Shown: positions 36,835-49,363 of the stretch, piece by piece
Layout: each line of letters opens with the position of its first letter
Numbering within the stretch: the stretch's first letter is position 1
Assembly (NCBI GenBank): GCA_015501605.1
Contig: JADNRZ010000014.1
Span: 62,001-126,000 of the forward strand
Length of the DNA: 64,000 bases
From: Panaeolus papilionaceus
Taxonomy: Eukaryota; Basidiomycota; Agaricomycetes; Agaricales
Direction of reading: 5' to 3'
Translations under genes and position numbers: made by a program
The notes under the pieces: generated by a model
What the model was told of the DNA's origin: nothing
The model's input: only the letters and a program-made list of their open reading frames with translations
Databases searched by the model: none

Positions 36835-38210
36835 ATGGGCGCCTCAAAGTCCAAAGCAGTTTACCTTTGCCTTCTGCTTTTTACATTTGTCTCTGCGGTC
36901 GCCTCAGTGGACATACCCGTGAACCTCCCAACCGACCCCTTCGCAGACCCGAAAAATGACCTTCGCAACCCACTTCGCTACATCCCCTCAAAGACGTTGG
37001 CCGCCATTGCCATAGGTTCGTATCCCATTTCCATTCACATCACGCAAGCTCACATATCCGTCTCGTGTAGTTATCTATATGCTTGTCTTTATTTCACAAT
37101 GCTGGTGCTTTAAGAAATGGGGTGGCAAGTTTATGTTGATCATGACATGTGGAATCTTCAGTGCGTTGGAACGACGCCTTAGCTGCTTTATTATACTGAC
37201 CTCGAAGCATAGCATTTTGTGTTGGCCTATCTCTAAGATTTCCTTTTGGTCGTAACCCTCACAACCTCCCTCTTTATATCGTTCATGATCTCTTCATCCT
37301 TTTATCGGTATGTCTGAATTTGGCGCCCACCATCCGACACCAATCTAACACTCATCTGTCGCAAGCCATGTGCATTTATAGCAACCACCTACATGCTGTT
37401 AGGGCGAATGGCGCTTAGCTTGAACTCAGAACGGCACCTTCTCATCCGAAGGCAATGGATTACCAAAATATTCGTGACCTCCGACGTAGTTACATTCTTA
37501 ATTCAGGTAACATTCATTGTCAACATGATAATATGAATCTAAATTCAGCTTCGACCCTTTTAACATTTCTCTAGGCAGTCGGGGGAAGCCTTCCTGCTAT
37601 CGATGACGGTCTGCTTGACCTTGGCCATTCGGTGAGCATTTTTGTTGCAGTATTTTTGGTTCTGTGGATTGAATCGGCTTCAGATTTTCCTGATTGGAAT
37701 CGTCATTCAGTTGGTCTCGTTTTTTGTATATACTATTCTCTTCGTTGTTTTTACCTGGAAATTGTACCATCTGGAGAGTGATGTATGGAGAAAAGATCGA
37801 CACAAGAAGTGGTATAACAGGTGGCAGGCCTTGCCCATGGCGCTTGGGGTCAGCTGCATTGGAATTTTGGTAAGTCATTCTATTCCACTGACACAATCAT
37901 AAGTTCTCATCCGGCGATGTGTGTCATATTTTAGATCAGATCCGCGTTTCGTGTTGCCGAAGGTGTAGGTGGATTCGATAGTGGCTTGCGCACCTCGGAG
38001 CCTCATTTCTATGCCTTGGACGTCTTGCCGTTGTTTTTTGCCATTTCGATCTACATCCCATTCTGGCCTGGTCGATTCATAGCGAGTCAACAGAGTCATG
38101 AGCCGGTTCACTATCCTCTCGATTGGAAAGACGATAACGATCAACCGAACGAAGGCAAAGGGTTTGAACTGTCTCGACCCAAACGAGGCTACAATCAAGT
38201 TGCCGAATAA
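36835..38210 (+). CDS. RTA1-like multi-spanning membrane protein
   Basis: Member of the fungal RTA1 family (seven predicted membrane spans; relatives affect resistance to toxic lipids and 7-aminocholesterol). It begins with a hydrophobic segment (KAVYLCLLLFTFVSAVA) and the family-like line LRYIPSKTLAAIAI. After the first intron come IYMLVFISQCWCFKKWGGKF and AFCVGLSLRFPFGRNPHNLP, then VVTFLIQAVGGSLPAID, HSIFLIGIVIQLVSFFVY, and the hallmark IRSAFRVAEGVGGFDSGL followed by HFYALDVLPLFFA. At least six exons are required and the last ends GYNQVAE. The cytosolic tail is short and charged. No break was seen. Confidence 0.87.
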
Positions 38211-38984
38211 GAGAGGCTTATTGTGAAGGGCGTTCTCGGGGGACAACAAGTCAACTTTTTGTTCAGAACAAAATATTCTAATACTAGAATCTGGTTTTTT
38301 TTTTTCGAATGATATCAACAATCTGCCAAAACGTCTAATACATACTGACTCCAGTTTTCTGATTCTCAAGTCTATGTTTGCGTGAACAAATAGTGGTGCC
38401 AAATATATCCCTACTTCTGAGCTCGGAGTTTTCCAAGAGCCTTTTGAAAGATATATACAAGAATGCTCCGATGATCGACTTGTGATCATGGATTCCTCAG
38501 GTCTGATGCATTGATGATCAGGTAGATACCTTTTATGTACATACGCGCGTTTGCTACTTATCCTTACTTACTCACAACGCTCACAATTTATGCTCACATT
38601 TCTATGGTCTTGCTCCTTTCGATGGGTCATAATGTTCGACCATCATAAGAACAAAACTCCTCTTTCAGCTGCAGTTCCAAGCAATTCCCACACAATCAAT
38701 AATATCTAGCCGAACTCACATGCTTTCGTCTCGTTTTTGCTATCATGATTGATTCTTATGATTTTGGGATAGCCAACACGTTGTGGGTACCGCAGTCTGA
38801 TTGTGGGCTATGGACTGGCTATGGGCGGCGTGATAAACCGTAATTAAATAGGTACAGTGGCAGTTCACCGGGATGACCCTGTCATGCCATAACTTTCGGA
38901 CGTCTTGCATCTTCAGAGTCTTTCCTCTTGGTTGTTTTCCACGACGTTTCCTTGTTTTCTGCACTCTCAAGTCCTTCTTCGCTT
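38211..38984. other. intergenic spacer
   Basis: 3' flank of the RTA1-like gene and promoter of the next gene. Only short frames occur, including one antisense to the RTA1 gene. No feature is supported. Confidence 0.5.
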
Positions 38985-41908
38985 ATGGATTCACCGCAAG
39001 GCAGCTATCGACCGGCAGCTTCAGCCAGCTCTCCACTTTCACCTGTACGGAACTCTTCATCCCAGCCTTTGCTAGGGCGCGGTTCTGCCCCAAATTCACC
39101 TCCAGCAGACTATGTTGACTCCGCTGGCTACCCTCTGAAGACCTATCAATTGGTGTGCCTTTTATTGAACCTCGACTCTGAATCCCTTTGCTGACGAGAG
39201 GTAGTCGGATTCACCTAATAGTTCTGAGCCCACGGGTGAAAGGCGCGTGGGGCACGCTGAACATGTGCAGTTCGCAACCTACCGCAGCAGCGAGAATGTG
39301 CCAAAGATAGTGTTGGGTGGTACGTCGCTACTTAAAAATGCTACAATGTCATGGCGTAATACCAGCCTTGTTGTAGGACCTACTTCAGAAGAACAGCGTT
39401 CTGCAGAGCGGGAAGCGAAGACATGGATCCCCCTACCTCTCCGTCCCTACTTTTGGATACCTTTTGTTGTGCTGCTCATAGGTCTAGCGATCGGGCTAGA
39501 AGTTGCACTTGTGTTCAGCAACCGGAAACAAGGTGGGATTTGATTTTGGGCATACCCTCGGTCAGCGCGGCCGCGCCCTCGACATTTTGGCTCACTCCGC
39601 TTCTAGGCTGGCCGTCTGCACAGTCGGACAACAAAAGTAATGCCTTGCATTACGTTTATGTGCGTCCTTGTATGCTTATAGGAGTACGAGCAACTCATCG
39701 CTTTTTCAGACCCTTCCCCCAGTTATTTTGGCTTCATTTGTGAGCAAGTTATTTTGAATAATTTCTAAAACTGATCATTGGAATCTTTCTACCTGAATAA
39801 AGCTCGTTGCAATGTGGGCCTGGACGGATTATGAGATCAAGAAAATTCAAGTAAGTTTCTGATTATCTTACAGGGATAGCTGACTTATGTATGCGCACCA
39901 GCCGTATGTGGACCTGGTACACGGAGACTCGCCTCCTCATCGAAGCCTTTTGTTGGACTATACCAAAGAGAAGTAAGTTGTGCTTATTGACTGACATTAT
40001 TTAATGTTGACGTTCTACTTGAAGTAACTTCATTGTCTGGACACGGGCAGCTCATAACCGGCACTATCTAGTTGCTCTCGCTTCCTTGATGGTCATTATG
40101 ACTCTCAGTTTCCAACCCTTGGCTGCCGCGCTGCTTGTTGTGAAAGACATATGGCAACAAGATCCTGGTATGCCTTCGTTCTGTACACATATAGTCCGTT
40201 TGGCTCTGACACATTATTCAAGCTACCACAATGTCAAATCTCCAAGCCGTTGGTCTTAACCAAAATTTGCAGTTTACAGATTTGACATGTAAGCGCGACC
40301 CTGAGCTCTGAGCAGCCACTTCGTCAGATATAGCCTAACATTTTCCATCTGTGCAGCGTTTGTTACTGCTGCGGGTTATGCTGGTGCATCGATATTATAC
40401 GATTTAGATCCACCTTCATTTGTTCAAGTTCCATACACTGTGGCACAATTTCAGGTAGGCAGTCCCATATTCACGTCACCGGGATGTTTCATCAACCTTG
40501 ACACCTAGATTCCAACCGCGGTCAAGAATGGCACCGCCTTTGCTAATACCACTGTTCTCAAAAGCGAGAGCAATTGCCAAGCTGTCGTCGTATGTGTACC
40601 TTAACCCTACGTTATGCCCTTGCTGACACCTTCGTAGCCAAACATGGATCAGGGACCAACCCCTGGTAGCTGGACGAACAGTGCTACTGTAAACGGCTGT
40701 TCATTAACTTGGCAAGTCAGCAATTCCACGCGCACTTTGTTTGGTAGGTACCAAGGATGAACTTCTACGATCCTATCTTAAATTGGCATTATAGGTGCCG
40801 ATATTGCTATCTGCGACAATAGCCCTCCTCCTCAATTCGCTCCAGTTGTGTTTTGGTTTTTCACGTATGTCAACATTTCCCTTGCTTCACCAAGATTTGA
40901 TTATTGACTGGGATTTTTGTTAGCTACGATCCATCTCCGCAAGGAGCAATTTCCTTCTGTTTCCCATCGTTCTCACTTTGGGAAGCGAATGTTGGCGTGG
41001 ATGTTAGAACAGGGAACGTGACAAAAGTTACAGAAATTCGCTCATTCTCCTCTTCCTCTCCTTTTTCAAGCCTGTCAAGCAATGTCACTGGTAACCCCCT
41101 CAACGGAAGGGCGTACAATGGTGTCATGTTTAACCTCACAAACCCAGACCAATTTGTTATTGCTCGGGCCAACTCCACTCGTTTACAATTACCTGCAGCC
41201 ATGTATCAAGCTGCCCTGAAATCCCCGCAGGGCTTCCAAGGAAGCTTCCAGACTAATTTCTTCACCGACCTATCTAACGAAATCTACGTAAGTCATATCT
41301 TACTTTTATGTTATTCATATATTCACTTTTTTACAGAGCATCTATCTATCCTTAATTGCTCGAGAAGTTTATTTCCTTCCAGACAGCGAATCTATCACCG
41401 TGCTCGTCAAAACTTTCCGCAAGCGGGTCTTACTAAGGTATTTTTGTGCAATTATTATATTTGATCCTGGCGATGCTGACTTTTTACCAGTGACGTCGCG
41501 GTTCATCTCCTTGCCACAGCACTGTTCATCCTTGCCTTCTTTGGCGCCATCATCCACATTTTCCATCGTGATGATCGCCGCTCACTTCGCCTCAAACACG
41601 AACCAGGAACCATTGCCTCTGCAGTAACCCTAGGTGCTCAAACGGGTGTTGCAGATGTCCTTTCTGGACGTCAGGGGGAGAAAGATATCAAGGAAGCTTT
41701 GAAAAACAAGAAGTTCAGGATTGATCCAAACACGATGAAGATTGTTATGGAAGGCGAGTACGGATATGAATACGCGAAAAGCCCTGTCAGACGGCGATCT
41801 GTTTTCGCTATGCTTCAAGGAGGATCAAACCCAACAACTCCCAGGTCCGCAGGCCGTCACACGGCCCCCCATACTCCCCTCACTCCAAACCACCCCCCTC
41901 CGTCATGA
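38985..41908 (+). CDS. DUF3433-type membrane protein
   Basis: Large multi-exon plus-strand gene starting MDSPQGSYRPAASASSPLS. The N-terminal cytosolic part is Ser/Pro-rich. The first span is FWIPFVVLLIGLAIGLEVAL after LPLRPYFW. Later segments include FVTSLWAWTDYEIKKIQPYV and SPPHRSLLLDY, then HYLVALASLMVIMTLSFQPL. A long Asn/Ser-rich luminal domain with many N-glycosylation sequons follows (NGTAFANTT; CSLTWQVSNSTRTLFG; GAISFCFPSFSLWEANVGVD). The last span is DVAVHLLATALFILAFFGAI. The tail ends in a Pro/Thr-rich stretch (TPLTPNHPPPS). The order span-WTDYEIKxxQPY-luminal-span is that of fungal DUF3433 proteins, whose function is not established to my knowledge. About ten introns are needed. Confidence 0.83.
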
Positions 41909-42479
41909 TAGTTTCGTGCTATCTTGAGCCATTGTTTGTTTGTCGTGATGTTCTATAAGATTCTCGCAGCCATCAGCCTACCGAACACTATTTATAACTG
42001 GTTATGAATGGAACTTTCTCATCGCGTCCGTCATTACATAGTTGGTTTCATATCTTTTATCTTCTATTTGCTGATAATTTACCCTGTAAAGGATGTGATC
42101 TGGATAACTGAAGTGACTATTTGGTTGCTGGATGCCTGATGCAATGGCGAGGGTAATGCTAATCCTCAAGGGGACTGACGATGAACCAAACGCTTATCGA
42201 GGCCCGCTGTAGTTCCTGACACCAACTCAATGGCGCCCGAGAGTATGTTCAAAAATAATCACAGGTTCACTGCAGGGTGAGACGCGTTCGACAAATGTGG
42301 AAGTACTCGCAAAACCTAAACTACGTCTTGGGAGTGGTAACCTTTCAATGCGTTGAATAGATTTTAGAGCGAATGAATTAGTTATAAGTGGGATGTCAAG
42401 GAGTTGGATACCTCTTGCCCTTCCCACTACGCTGCCAGTGTCGTCGCTTAAACACAAAAGCGCCAAATCTTGTTAACAG
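41909..42479. other. intergenic spacer
   Basis: 3' flank of the DUF3433 gene and promoter of the flavoprotein gene. The minus-strand frame at 42227-42466 has no recognisable product. Confidence 0.5.
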
Positions 42480-43929
42480 ATGGAAAAGGGCGCAGACATC
42501 AGAATTACAGTCGTCATCGTTGGCGGAGGCGCAGGAGCTGTGCAAGGCGAGTCGGAGCGCTTGATCTATTCCTTGACTCGCACATTCATATTCTAATGTC
42601 TATCGGCCACAGTCGCTCATGACCTTGCTCCGAAACTAAACCCCAAACTTCATCGTTTGGTTCTGATAACCGCGTCACAGAAATACACATATCTGCCTGC
42701 AACACTGCGCCTTATGGTCTCTGAAAGTGTGCCATTCGACACAGCGCGACACCCCTATGACAAGGTGTTCGGTAGCTTCCCTGGCGAGATCAAAATTGGG
42801 TCTGTTACGTCTATCGAGCAAGGTCATGATGTAGGGAGACCTGGAGAGAAGAAAGGCATGATTGTGATTGACGGGAAGCAGAAGTTGTTCTATGATATTG
42901 CAATCCTTGCGACGGGGTCATCCTGGAAGAGCCACCTCAACTTTCCTTGCAGCGACGCGGGGTTCGAAGAACATGTTCAGACATGGAGGAAGAAAATTAA
43001 AGATGCAAACAACATCGTTATTGCTGGAGGTGGTGCTGTAGGTATCGGTGCGTTACACAGCTTGACTGCCTCCGACTCATCTAACTAAGAAACATCAACA
43101 GAATTGGCGGGCGAAATTAAGGATGTGTACGAGGTCAGTATATCGCATTCTATGCCTAAATTATATGGCATCAACTATCGGAGCAGGACAAAAGCATCAC
43201 AATTGTCCAAGCAAATCCTCTTCTTCTGGGGGATATCTACCCAGACAAATTCAGGAAAGACGTTGAGGTCCGACTACGCTCTCGTGGTGTAAAACTTCAC
43301 CTTAGCGATACCATTGATGGTGAACCAGATATAACAAAACCGCTAAAAACAACTTCCGGGGTGGAGTTGAATTGCGACCTTCTGGTATTCCACTCCTTGT
43401 TTCCTCTCTGGCTTCTTTCTAATAATTGTCATTCTTTACGCAGATCAGCGCTCGTGGGGGACAACCTAACACTCAATTATGCAAATTCCTTCGACCGTTG
43501 CCACTAACCGACCGAGGTTACGTCAAAGTGAAGCCAACTCTTCAGCTAGACGGTCATCCGAACATATTCGCTTTGGGAGACATCATCGAATGGCCGGAAG
43601 CAAAGCAAATGGTAAAGATTCTTTACGGGCACAACGATATCATTATTGCGAACGTTCTGCGGTTGCTGGGGAATAAGCAACCGAAGAGGACTTACAAGGG
43701 GTGCCTTGATGTCTTGAGTGTAAGCATCGGAAAGGTAATATTTCGACTAGCTTTTCAACGTCTTTATAGGATGAGCTAACATGATGCACAGGAGGGAGGG
43801 GGGACGTACTTTGGAGGGTCTCCTCTCTTCTGCCACGGCCTCTGTCTTGGAGATGCGTGGACAAGATTAATTAAGGCGAAGGACCTTGGGGTACCGATTG
43901 CGCGTAAAAGCGTTGGACTGACGGCTTAG
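42480..43929 (+). CDS. AIF2/FSP1-like FAD-dependent oxidoreductase
   Basis: Predicted NAD(P)H oxidoreductase of the pyridine-nucleotide disulphide family, closest in layout to AIFM2/FSP1 and fungal Aif1-like proteins. The start encodes ITVVIVGGGAGAVQ, the Rossmann FAD motif. After the first intron come LITASQKYTYLPATLRLMV and YDIAILATGSSWKS. The second dinucleotide motif NNIVIAGGGAVGI continues as ELAGEIKDVYE after an intron that interrupts it. Then ITIVQANPLLLGDIYPDKF, ISARGGQPNT and the C-terminal FAD site HPNIFALGDIIEWPEAKQ. The last exon encodes EGGGTYFGGSPLFCHG and ends VGLTA. About 370 residues are expected. No mitochondrial presequence is seen. Confidence 0.88.
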
Positions 43930-44061
43930 TCGCCACACAACTCGAACTTGTATTTGTTTTTGTTGTATATTACTATGTAGTTTTTTTTGGGTTGATTTTC
44001 GAACATTAGATCAAATATACCGTCTTGGGCTCAACACTTTTAAACGTGAGACCCTTTATAA
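43930..44061. other. short spacer before tRNA
   Basis: T-rich 3' flank of the flavoprotein gene running directly into the tRNA; nothing else is seen. Confidence 0.5.
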
Positions 44062-44142
44062 GGGCACATGGTGTAGTTGGTTATCACGCTCGCTTAGCAT
44101 TGAATTTGCGAGAGGTGTTGGGTTCAATTCCCAATGTGTCCA
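44062..44142 (+). tRNA. tRNA-Ala (AGC) with a short anticodon-loop intron
   Basis: The acceptor stem GGGCACA pairs with TGTGTCC (one G-U), followed by discriminator A. The D arm, anticodon stem CTCGC/GCGAG and T stem TTGGG/CCCAA with loop TTCAATT are all present. The anticodon stem encloses 14 bases, beginning TTAGCA, so anticodon AGC (Ala) followed by an intron of about 7 nt just 3' of position 37, the canonical nuclear site. CCA is not encoded. A T-run at about 44147-44151 is a suitable RNA polymerase III terminator. Confidence 0.93.
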
Positions 44143-44146
44143 TTAC

Positions 44147-44151
44147 TTTTT
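44147..44151 (+). terminator. RNA polymerase III T-run terminator
   Basis: Five T residues begin about 5 nt after the tRNA 3' end, the usual position and length for Pol III termination in fungi. Confidence 0.6.
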
Positions 44152-44281
44152 GTATGTGGCGATCTGTGAACTTTTTGGTTGGGCATCATGATGGCCTATA
44201 AATGATTGACACGAACCTCTGGCATGTATTGCAACACTTGTTCAATTACGAAGGTCACCAGAGGAAGTCCTGAGAGAGGCA

Positions 44282-45921
44282 ATGTCCTCCTCCTCCAACG
44301 TCACGAATCAGCGAAAAGGACGCGTGGTTTATATTTGCTCGCAGGAACTTTCCAAGGTCAAATGATTTTTAATCAAGTCTAACAAATGGAATCGTTCTGA
44401 ACTTTGTTGGATGTCACCTACAGATCTCCTCATTGCTGCCCTCCAACAAGCAACGTTCATCAGTCGTTCATGCGCTGGTTAAAGCGTTTGGGTTAATGTC
44501 TCCGGAGTTCTCGTCAACAAAGCACCTACAAGTGGTGACACCTAGGAGGGCAACCTATAAAGATCTGGCCACATACCACACCAAAGACTACCTCGACGCC
44601 ACTCTAAACCACACATCCCAATCTGACGATGAGGAAACACTTCAGACAGAATTTGGTTTAGAAGATGTGCGTAATTCAATAAATAGAGCTGCTTGCATTT
44701 TTTATTGTTAGTCCGTTGTCAGGATTGTCCTTACTTTCCAGGCCTGCCCGAGTACATGCAGCTTGTTGGAGGTGCTACTTTGACTGCCGTAGTCGCTCTA
44801 CAACGCAACTTAGCAGACGTTTCCATTTGCTGGGATGGTGGAAGGTACCTCTACGATATCAGACTGGCAAACCTTTTATCTCTGACTTCGGAGCACAGAC
44901 ATCACGCACGCAGGTCTCAAGCATCCGGTTTCTGCTATGTTGCTGACTGTGTCCTGGCCATTCTCGCGCTCAAGAGGAACATCCCTTCTCCATCTGACCC
45001 GCCTACCAGCCCAACTCAAAGAAAGCTCCAGATTATGTACTTAGATTTGGACCTTCACTTCTCCGACGGCGTCTCAGAGGCTTTTTATGCTCCAAGTCAT
45101 TCGTCCCCTTCCCAAGTATTGGTAAGAATTCAGAGACATACTCTTGATCGTTCCTAATGTACCTTTTAGACTTTAAGCATTCATCACACTTCCCCAGGTT
45201 TCTTTCCGCCATCAAGACTCGCGAACCTCCCGGACGCGGAAGCCAATAATTTTGATCCATATACCCTTTCAATACCCCTGAAAGAAGGGGCCTCTTGCTC
45301 GACATATGCAAAGATCTGGCCAATTGTAGCTCGTGTTAGAGATACCTTTGAGCCGGACTACATCATTGTGCAATGTGGTGTTGATGCTTTAGCTGGGGAC
45401 CCTTGTGCAACTTCAAATTGGTGCTTGGGAGGAGCAGAAGGGTCATTAGGGTGGTATCTGGAGAAGGTAATCAAAGAATGGCCTGGTAAAAAGCTGATAC
45501 TTGGCGGAGGTAACGTTGATCTTGCCTGCGTTGGTTGTAGACAATCCGTTCATTTCAGTTTTAGGAGGTTACAATTCTCCCAACGCTGCGAGAGCCTGGG
45601 CGTACCTCACATCACTGGCTGTGCGTCTTTTTCTCCAAGATTACGTATTACCTTCTTATATCTTCTCCACAGTTGGACAATCCTTTGGACCTAGAGAGCA
45701 ATATACCTGATCATGCGGGTTTTCCTTTATATGCCCCTTCGTTTACGGTGAGTTGACAAAACAACAACTGCGTCTCCAATGCTCACTTCTTGTTGTATCA
45801 GCTTGATGTGCCACAGGGCAATATGGTCGACCGCAACTCGGAAGAATATCTGGACGCCATTACCAAGCAGTACGAGTTGATTATCCCTCGGCTTGCCTCG
45901 CTCATCGCGTCTCGACCTTAA
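44282..45921 (+). CDS. Class I histone deacetylase (HDAC8/Hos1-like)
   Basis: Predicted zinc-dependent lysine deacetylase. The start encodes MSSSSNVTNQRKGRVVYICS. Conserved parts in order: YHTKDYLDATL; DCPYFPGLPEYMQLVGGAT; ICWDGGR, an intron, then HHARRSQASGFCYVADCVLA (the charge-relay His pair); the metal-site line MYLDLDLHFSDGVSEAF; YIIVQCGVDALAGDP, with the third metal ligand Asp; and LGGGGYN, formed across an intron, with the catalytic Tyr. The usual DxHHGDG reads DLHFSDG here: the zinc-ligand Asp and His are kept, but the second His is Phe and the first Gly is Ser. Size, about 440 residues, and the lack of a long tail suit the HDAC8/Hos1 branch. At least seven exons are needed. Confidence 0.9.
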
Positions 45922-46021
45922 AGAAAGAAGAATCAAGATGTATCAACATATCAAACAATGTACAAATCAAGTCTGTATTTCAACACAATTTACACAATGT
46001 CAAGCCCTTTAGACATATCGA

Positions 46022-49000
46022 TTAGAGAATCGCAACGGTGATCACACTGACGCTGAAGGGCGGAGCACTGAAGTTGAACTTGCTTCCTGTCGGGATCTTG
46101 TTGGTTGCTGGGACGAACAGAGTTGGGTCAGCCTTGGTGTTGCTTTCAGTCGGGGGACCCGTGAGCATTTGAACTGTTCCGGAGCTGGCAATTTTGACAT
46201 TCCCAAAGTCGAAGGTCAGCGAATCTGCAGTACCTGCCGTATTGGACACCTTATGTAGTTTTTTCAGAGTGAGTTTTTTGAAGGTGCAAGCGGACTGTAC
46301 CTTGATGATCACTTGTTTGGGAGACTTATTGCGGACGACACTCCAGAAAAGAGTCCCTTGCTCATCTGGAAGAGTGCTGGGCAAGTATTCGTCACCTCTG
46401 TTCATGCTGAAAAGCTGACGTTGGAGAACACAAAAATCAGATATGGCTTTCCCCTTTGAGTGGATGTGCGCTTACCTGTTGAACGAGGAAGCTGGTGGAC
46501 TTGTAGACATTTTGAGCGCTATTCAGTCGTTGTCAGATCTGCATGTCGATCCGGAGCCATGTGACACTTACTCGAAGGCCAGGAGGTTGGGCGTCTTCAG
46601 TATGATGGCGAGTCAGCGTCTTGTCACGTCATTCTCGCAAATGGCCTCTTACCCATTGGTTGTTGGTGATATGCTGCGCGAACTGTGAGCATTTAAAACT
46701 AAATAATAATCCAAGAGCACTTACCCCGAGTAATGGAGCGTAAGACGCTGCAAAGCTAGAGCAGGCTCAGCGGTGACACTTGAATAGGCGCCTCTTCGAC
46801 TTACACAATGTCACTGTTACGCTCGAGACCTGTCATGAAAGCAGCCTCTCCAGCAGCACCTGAAAAAGGGACTCAGTATAAGAGCCGCAAACATACGGAT
46901 CCGATTTACTTTGCATCGTTGGGAAAGTGAGCCGACCGTCCGCAGGTGAGCCGAAGATATTGTTGGGGTTGGTGGAGATGGCTGCATATTCTCCTTCAAA
47001 GTATTTCGTGCCGTTTCTCTGTCAATTTTATGACATCAGGGACCCGTTTCACGAGTATTGCGATGCTTGGCATACCTCGAACGAATCGTAGAAGAATGAG
47101 TTCTGGGCGAACCAAGCTAAAAATAGGACATGAGCCCTGACTTAATTAGGTCTTCCACCTCAGTACACGTACTTGGGGTTTGGTAAACGTGAACGTCGTA
47201 TTCGGTAGGTCCAGGAGAAAGGACTGGACTGAACGTGTTACTGGTGGCAATGAAGTCTACAGAACGTTTAACAGGCCTGAACATGTGGAATCTAGAACAG
47301 CACGCACGGATTTCGGGGAACTCGGCTTGGAGTGCAGTGACAAAATCATGCCATCGGTAAACGTAGCTGCTCAGTTGCACTTATCAGTAGATCTTATTCC
47401 CTTTTTCATTTACCAGTGCATACCTGGTAGCAGCAAAGAAGTCCTCATTTCCAACTTCGACGTAGGTTAGCTTGAAGGGTTTAGGGTGCCCTAATCTCGC
47501 TCTCCATGCAGCTGGGCATAAAAGGAATCGGTTGAGAGAACTTGAACATGACGAACGGCTTCATACCGGCTGCACTCTTGGCAGGATCACCAACGACAAA
47601 GTTGATCTAGAGAAACGAGTGCTGGTCAATCGAAGGCGACGTCCAGCATATCAAAGGTCAAGATCAACTCACCTGGTCGATGGCTTGTTGGATGTAAGGA
47701 GGCAATTGGTTTTCCGGAAGGCTTATGCCACTGACAGCAAAGCCTACGATAGGTGAGAATGCTATTCTAGATAATATGAAATCCACTTCGTACCTGCCCA
47801 CACAGCCATGATAGGTTCCATGTCGAGGTCCTCGCACCAGTTCAGGTACTCCAAGAGCCCAAGGCCGCTATGAAGCATTCGATGAGTTAGCGAAGAACTT
47901 TCCACTTCAAGGGGAAACTCACTCAGTGTTGACATAGCCCCAATCTCCAAAACGTCCTATTACAATCACCTTATAAATCGATTGTAGGAAACACCAACAT
48001 GAAAACTCCTACCAGGCCGATCGACAAGGTCCCCGAGCTTGAACACCATGAATATATTAGAAAGATGCAGAGATACTGACATCAACAACCTACCGTATTG
48101 TTCCATTGCCAACGACTAGCGATTGATTGACCTTCGAGGTTGTTCCCGCCAGGAAGGCGGAAGAAGGAAGGTTTCATGGATTGAAGTGCCTTTTCATCGA
48201 GTTTTAGCTTGAAATGCAGATACCTAATCAAATAAACGTAGGCTTTACCTCTGCTATATCAATTCGCATGCCGTTCTCCCTACCCTTAAAGGTTGGGGGG
48301 AACAATGAATGCATTGCGAAATGGATAACTTCCTCTCCTGTAGTAGTTGAACCCTTCGGTGGCGTGGAGTCAACGGTCACCACAAATTTATTTTCTGTGG
48401 ACCCTGGGGTCGTTCTGGGCGTCAATGTCGTCTTTATTTGCTTCCAAGTACTTTGCGATCCCGAGATGGCAAATGTACGGGAGTCCAGTACTGTCCCTGC
48501 GGAGTCCTGGAGTGCCAGCGTGAGCTTTCCTTTGAAGTTGGATGGCGCCGAAGCGATTCGATAGAAGAGCGAAGCCTTATATGTGGTGTGTGCAGTTAAT
48601 TTAAAACCTTCATTGATGCGTGTATCAGCAGTCATGTAGTACCAATGTTGTGAGAGTAATTACCATCGGAATATCCTGTGTTGGCGAACCCAACACCAGA
48701 TACCGCACCAGGTGGGACGGTGAGTTGGATAGCATTGGGCAGAGCTGACGAAACTGGAACAGGTGCGGCTACGACAGTGATATTGCCATTATTGACTGCC
48801 GTCCACCCCGCCAGAGACGCGGGAGTTCCAGGGGTGACCATTTGTAAAGCCCGGTTTTGAAGAACTGTTCCGTGACATTGTTCAGCAGTTTCAAAAATGC
48901 TAGGGGCAGCTGATGCACGTACGTTCGGCATATAAACCCCCGTCGCCGCTCTGTTAAATTATGTTGAGCGAACTTGACTCTTTGATCCAATATCTTGATA

Positions 49001-49363
49001 CTACTCACATGCTGAAGAGTAAAAAAAGTCAACACAACATGAAAGGAGATGAAGAATTGAGGTACTCACGCTGATGTCCTACATAGTTCGGGTTGTTCCG
49101 TCACATCAGTACGATCCCAGCGGGCGTCTACTCAAGTATGTTGCATACCTCGAACATTTGACCCCCTGAGGTGAGGAAAGCGAGAGGACGGATCAGCACG
49201 CAAGGTACGGTTGAATAATGATGCGATACCCACATAGTAACGGAGGGATTGGGTGGCTGGCTGTGGAACTCACTGTGACGACCTTCTGGGCAGCCACATG
49301 TGGAGCAACATATACCAGGAGAGTAGAGGCAAGAAATATGAAGAATGATCGAGAAGTGAGCAT
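46022..49363 (-). CDS. Alpha-L-arabinofuranosidase, GH51
   Basis: Secreted hydrolase releasing L-arabinofuranose from plant polysaccharides. The start at 49363 gives a signal peptide ([20 protein letters not shown]). A beta-sandwich segment follows ([20 protein letters not shown]). The catalytic barrel begins at [18 protein letters not shown] and continues [33 protein letters not shown]. The acid/base Glu is in [15 protein letters not shown] (near 47470), and the nucleophile Glu in KYFEGEYAA (near 47000), both intact. The C-terminal sandwich ends [10 protein letters not shown]. More than ten introns interrupt it, so frames between exons look broken if unspliced. About 620-650 residues are expected. 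Codon use and intron style match the neighbours, with no sign of transfer. Confidence 0.92.

Noticed and set aside
37875..38489. 204-codon minus-strand frame
   Set aside because: Shadow of the RTA1-like gene; no family resemblance.
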